A stretch of DNA of 64,000 bases, from contig CASFYQ010000010.1 in NCBI GenBank assembly GCA_949298955.1, forward strand, positions 62,001-126,000, read 5' to 3'. Made by a program: the position numbers and the translations under genes. This DNA is from an uncultured Bacteroidales bacterium (GTDB lineage Bacteria; Bacteroidota; Bacteroidia; Bacteroidales; Barnesiellaceae). The notes under the pieces were generated by a model, which saw only the letters and a program-made list of their open reading frames with translations, searched no databases and was not told the origin of the DNA. Below are positions 61,244 to 64,000 of the stretch, piece by piece (positions within the stretch are counted from its first letter, which is position 1; the number at the start of each line of letters is the position of its first letter).

Positions 61244-61957
61244 TTAAGATAGCAGCAGGTTAAGATCGGTCAAAGAGGATATGTGGTAGTTCGATACTCG
61301 TTTCGATACGGGTACAGGCCGTTGGTTCAGCCAGGCTGTCTGACAGCCTATCTTTTGAGCCGGCAGCAAATCGTTGTGGAGCGAGTTGCTCACGCACAGG
61401 GTCTCTTCGGGGGCTATGTGAAGGGCGTCGACCGAGAGTTTGAAAATTTCCTGATTGGGCTTGTCGAGGTGTACCGCACTCGACTCGATGACGTCGGTAA
61501 AATAAGAGGCAAGTCCGAAATCGACCAGCATGGCCGGCAGGTTTCCGTACGATTGGGCCACAATGCCCAGTCGGTATTGTTTTACCAGCTGCTCGAGAGT
61601 TTTTTCGTTTTCTCTCACGTGCATGATGGCTATGTTGTAGCAAAGGGCTGCCAACTGTTGCGGGTATTTCTGGGTACACGCGTTGTCTGAAATCAACCCC
61701 TTGTCGATGAGGTATTTGATTTGCAACGAGAGTTTGGTGAGCAGTGTTTGATATAGATTGAATCCGGGCTCGATGAGTTGCTTCTCGGTGATTTGGGTTT
61801 CGGCGTATTCGTGGGCGCACAAATAGTCTCTTTTCGATACCGGAATTGCAATATCACGATATTTGCGCCAAATGAGGTCGAACCATTCGCACCCTTCGGT
61901 GTCGAGTGTTCCCGAGAAGTTAAACAGAATGCCCTTTATGTCGTGTTTTTGTTCCAT
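61244..61957 (-). CDS. HAD-fold protein with degenerate catalytic motifs
   Basis: 237 residues from ATG 61957; an upstream frame begins inside the -7 box. The fold follows a HAD phosphatase with a helical cap. However, motif I reads ILFNFSGTLD, with Asn13 for the nucleophile Asp and Ser15 for the acid/base Asp. Motif IV reads LCVSNSLHNDLLPA instead of GDSxxxD, although motif II-like IVAQSYG and a Lys (HLDKPNQEIF) remain. Catalysis by the usual route is therefore impossible as read. It may be a binding or regulatory protein. -7 box at 61979-61986. Confidence 0.75.
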   Translation of the reverse strand: MEQKHDIKGILFNFSGTLDTEGCEWFDLIWRKYRDIAIPVSKRDYLCAHEYAETQITEKQLIEPGFNLYQTLLTKLSLQIKYLIDKGLISDNACTQKYPQQLAALCYNIAIMHVRENEKTLEQLVKQYRLGIVAQSYGNLPAMLVDFGLASYFTDVIESSAVHLDKPNQEIFKLSVDALHIAPEETLCVSNSLHNDLLPAQKIGCQTAWLNQRPVPVSKRVSNYHISSLTDLNLLLS

Positions 61958-61978
61958 ATATACAAGTTGGGAATGGCG

Positions 61979-61986
61979 CAAAGTTA
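61979..61986 (-). promoter_or_regulatory. -7 box for the degenerate HAD gene
   Basis: TAACTTTG on the minus strand, 22 bases before ATG 61957. Confidence 0.55.
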
Positions 61987-62100
61987 TTCTGGATATAGGC
62001 TCTCTACAAGTCCGTTATGGAGATATAATTGGTCTAAATGTCGTATTGGGGAAAACTCGGGTGGTTTTTGTTTCGCTCGGTGTGCGGAGAGCCTTTTGAT

Positions 62101-62254
62101 AAAACAGTCTGCGGCTTGGGAAAAAGTTCAAGTAAACTTGACTTTCTGCTCTCACCTTTCACTATCTTTTGATAAGACAGGATACGGTTCGGCATAGCCA
62201 AATTTGAAAACAAATGTTTCCATTTGTCTCTGCTCTCACCTTTCACTATCTTTG
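62101..62254 (+). repeat. Dispersed promoter-hairpin element, locus D: two head-to-tail copies
   Basis: D2 (about 62101-62169): hairpin AAAGT-T-CAAGT-AA-ACTTG-ACTTT and core CTCACCTTTCACTATCTTTT. D1 (about 62170-62254): distal AGGATACGGTTCGGC, hairpin CAAAT-TT-GAAAAC..GTTTCC-ATTTG, core ending in -7 box TATCTTTG (62247-62254), with TTTG 20 bases further up, a complete promoter. Drives the HAD gene 25 bases downstream. The remaining gap 61987-62100 shows nothing else. Confidence 0.85.
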
Positions 62255-62278
62255 CACACCTGAAAAGAAGAGATTACG

Positions 62279-62944
62279 ATGAAACGACTGGTTATTTTTG
62301 ATTTGGACGGGACTTTATTGAACACGATTGCCGACTTGGCCGAGAGTACCAACTATGCCTTGCGTTGCTGCGGTTTTCCCGAGCATGGGGTGGAAGAGTA
62401 TCTGTATTTTGTGGGGAACGGGATTACCAAACTGTTTGAACGGGCGTTGCCCGAGGTTTCCCGCTCGGCCGACAACATATCGCGTATGAGAACCTTTTTT
62501 CTCGAATACTACACCGAGCATAATACCGATTGTTCCCGCCCTTACGAAGGGATAGACCGGTTGTTGTCGGTATTGTCGGCCCACGGGGTGAAACTGGCTG
62601 TCGCTTCGAACAAGTACCAGGCAGGGACCGAGAAACTCATTGCACATTTTTTCTCATCAGTGCCGTTTGTCGCTATCCTGGGTCAACGCGAAGGGGTACC
62701 GGTGAAACCGGCTCCCGACATTGTGTATGAAATTCTTGAGTGTGCCGGGGTTGAGAAGGGCGATGCCTTGTATGTGGGCGACTCAGATGTAGATATGTGC
62801 ACCGCACGTGCAGCCGGGGTAGAGTCGGTGGGGGTTACCTGGGGATTCCGGGGCCGCGATGAACTGAACCGGGCCGGGGCTTGTCATTTGGTCGACTCTC
62901 CCGACGAGATTCTGCCCCTTTGCGGCATCGAGCCGGGAGTGTGA
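62279..62944 (+). CDS. HAD phosphatase, phosphoglycolate-phosphatase-like
   Basis: 221 residues with intact HAD motifs: VIFDLDGTLLNT (Asp nucleophile, motif I), VASNKYQAGTE (motif II), Lys in VPVKPAPD, and YVGDSDVDMCTARAAG (motif IV). C1-type helical cap (about 20-90). Gph-like enzymes clear 2-phosphoglycolate made by DNA repair; beta-phosphoglucomutase or pyrophosphatase relatives are alternatives. Expressed from repeat copy D1. Confidence 0.85.
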   Translation: MKRLVIFDLDGTLLNTIADLAESTNYALRCCGFPEHGVEEYLYFVGNGITKLFERALPEVSRSADNISRMRTFFLEYYTEHNTDCSRPYEGIDRLLSVLSAHGVKLAVASNKYQAGTEKLIAHFFSSVPFVAILGQREGVPVKPAPDIVYEILECAGVEKGDALYVGDSDVDMCTARAAGVESVGVTWGFRGRDELNRAGACHLVDSPDEILPLCGIEPGV

Positions 62945-63179
62945 TATAAAAAAGCAGCAACCCCACTTCCCAGTGAAATTGCTACATAACCAAAATATAT
63001 AGAATAGTTAATCGAAAAAAATAGTCTGTAATACTTTACATGGGGCGATTGATTAATTGTGATACAAAAATATGTCGGCATTCGCCCGAATCAAAACAGT
63101 ATCGACAAAAGGCTGAAAAATATCGCCTAACCGCCCTTTTTTCCGTTGGAATTTTATCCCGTAAAACCGGGTTCCGTCT

Positions 63180-63938
63180 CTATTTCTTTGAGTCGAAAGG
63201 TAGTTTGCAACCCTGTTTGGAGAGATAACCTTCCATATCATAGTCGAGAGCTATGCGGTAGTAGTCGAGTATGTGGCCGCACCAGTCGTTTTCCGAGGTG
63301 GTGCCGCTGCGGTGCCGGTTGTACTCCGATATGGTGTGGTCATACTGCAAGAGTTCGTCGCTCATGTCGTCGGTGCGATAGTGGTTGTGATGCACGACGA
63401 GCGAAAGCGGCTGTTTGGGTTTCAAGTCGGGCGCTTCGCGAGGAATACCCAGCGTGAGGGCACAAACAACGAAGGTTCCTTGGGGCAGATGCAGAATCTC
63501 GGCAATTTTTTCGGGATTGGCTGTGCGGGCATATCCCACGCAGCAACTGCCCAGTCCGGCAGCCTGTGCGGCTACTACGGCATTCTGCATGGCCAGGGCG
63601 GCATCGATGATACCTACCATGACCCCGTCGAGGGTGTTTTCGAAATGAGGGTTGTCTATCTCTTTCTTTTGGGCCAGCACATCGATTTTGTGATAGTCGG
63701 CACAGAATATGAGCAGTGTGGCGCAGGTCTTGATTTGCTTTTGGTTGGTGATGGCATAGAGCTCTTCCTTGATTGTCTGGTCGTCGATGGCGATTACCGA
63801 GAATTGCTGCCCGTTGTAGCTGGTGGGTGTGTTGGCGATGGCTCGGTAGATAAAGTCGAGCGTCTCGGCTGGTATCTTGTCGTATTCATAGCGGCGAACC
63901 GATGTGCGGTTGAGCAGGGTTTCTTCTACTGTTTTCAT
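63180..63938 (-). CDS. NfsA-type nitroreductase (FMN oxidoreductase)
   Basis: 252 residues. FMN-phosphate contact RTSVRRYEYDKIP (12-24), ANTPTSYNGQQF, QNAVVAAQAAGLGSCCVGYAR and LTLGIPREAPDLKPKQPL with a C-terminal extension typical of NfsA/Frp-type proteins that accept NADPH. It reduces nitroaromatics, quinones or flavins. The promoter is not seen in the 62 bases before the window edge. Confidence 0.9.
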   Translation of the reverse strand: MKTVEETLLNRTSVRRYEYDKIPAETLDFIYRAIANTPTSYNGQQFSVIAIDDQTIKEELYAITNQKQIKTCATLLIFCADYHKIDVLAQKKEIDNPHFENTLDGVMVGIIDAALAMQNAVVAAQAAGLGSCCVGYARTANPEKIAEILHLPQGTFVVCALTLGIPREAPDLKPKQPLSLVVHHNHYRTDDMSDELLQYDHTISEYNRHRSGTTSENDWCGHILDYYRIALDYDMEGYLSKQGCKLPFDSKK

Positions 63939-64000
63939 TTTTCAATCGTATTTAATGTGAAACAATCGGGTGGGGCTGATGGTTTTCCACCGGTTGCTGT

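Overview
The window is a piece of a Bacteroidales chromosome, GC about 50% and rich in secreted and outer-membrane proteins. The evidence is: many Bacteroidetes-type -7 boxes (TAnnTTTG) in front of genes; SPII lipoproteins; BspA-type leucine-rich repeats; DUF4836 and DUF6249 proteins; TonB-domain proteins; proteins with type-A T9SS-like C-termini; and the gene order purH-mreB-mreC-mreD-mrdA-rodA. A Barnesiella-like genus is my guess from general style only. Nothing looks like a phage, plasmid, IS element or CRISPR locus.

Layout. 1-6.1 kb: the end of a superfamily I helicase, a lipoprotein/serine-protease pair, a metA-U32 operon and a 43-residue small ORF with its own promoter and terminator. 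6.2-8.1 kb: an ABC-F ATPase with a decayed second ATPase half, plus a Dabb protein. 8.3-9.4 kb: a frameshifted DUF1016 nuclease. 9.5-19.6 kb: trmD, a K+/H+ antiporter, purH and the rod-shape cluster mreBCD-mrdA-rodA. 19.9-23.5 kb: an OmpA/barrel protein and a collagen-like/BspA surface lipoprotein. 23.6-25.8 kb: a BlaI repressor, an M56-TonB fusion and a TonB-domain lipoprotein, with a palindromic operator. 26-29.5 kb: a GtrA / FAD oxidoreductase / GT-C-like membrane operon. 29.8-33.3 kb: a DUF4836 lipoprotein with an unusual ABC ATPase/permease. 33.6-40.4 kb: an ATP-grasp-like protein and two large proteins with T9SS-like tails. 40.6-43 kb: a maf/kdsC/DUF2520/nitroreductase operon. 43.3-48.4 kb: a TonB-dependent receptor, a DUF308 protein, a diacylglycerol-kinase-family protein, a phosphodiesterase and tRNA-Gly(CCC). 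49-52.5 kb: a GNAT-nitrilase fusion and an ECF sigma operon with its probable own promoter. 52.5-59.1 kb: a LytTR two-component system beside a complete TolC-MacAB-type efflux operon. 59.2-64 kb: a YidE-type transporter, an apparently inactive HAD protein, a phosphoglycolate-phosphatase-like HAD and a nitroreductase.

The most interesting signal is intergenic. An 80-90 base element recurs at five loci (10.4, 33.4, 46.3, 54.4 and 62.1 kb), singly or as head-to-tail copies. Its two ends are conserved and its centre is a hairpin whose sequence changes while base pairing is kept. One end carries the core CTCACCTTTCACTATCTTTG, whose last eight bases are a -7 promoter box, and at every locus that end points into the adjacent gene. 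It behaves like a mobile or multiplying promoter-hairpin module.
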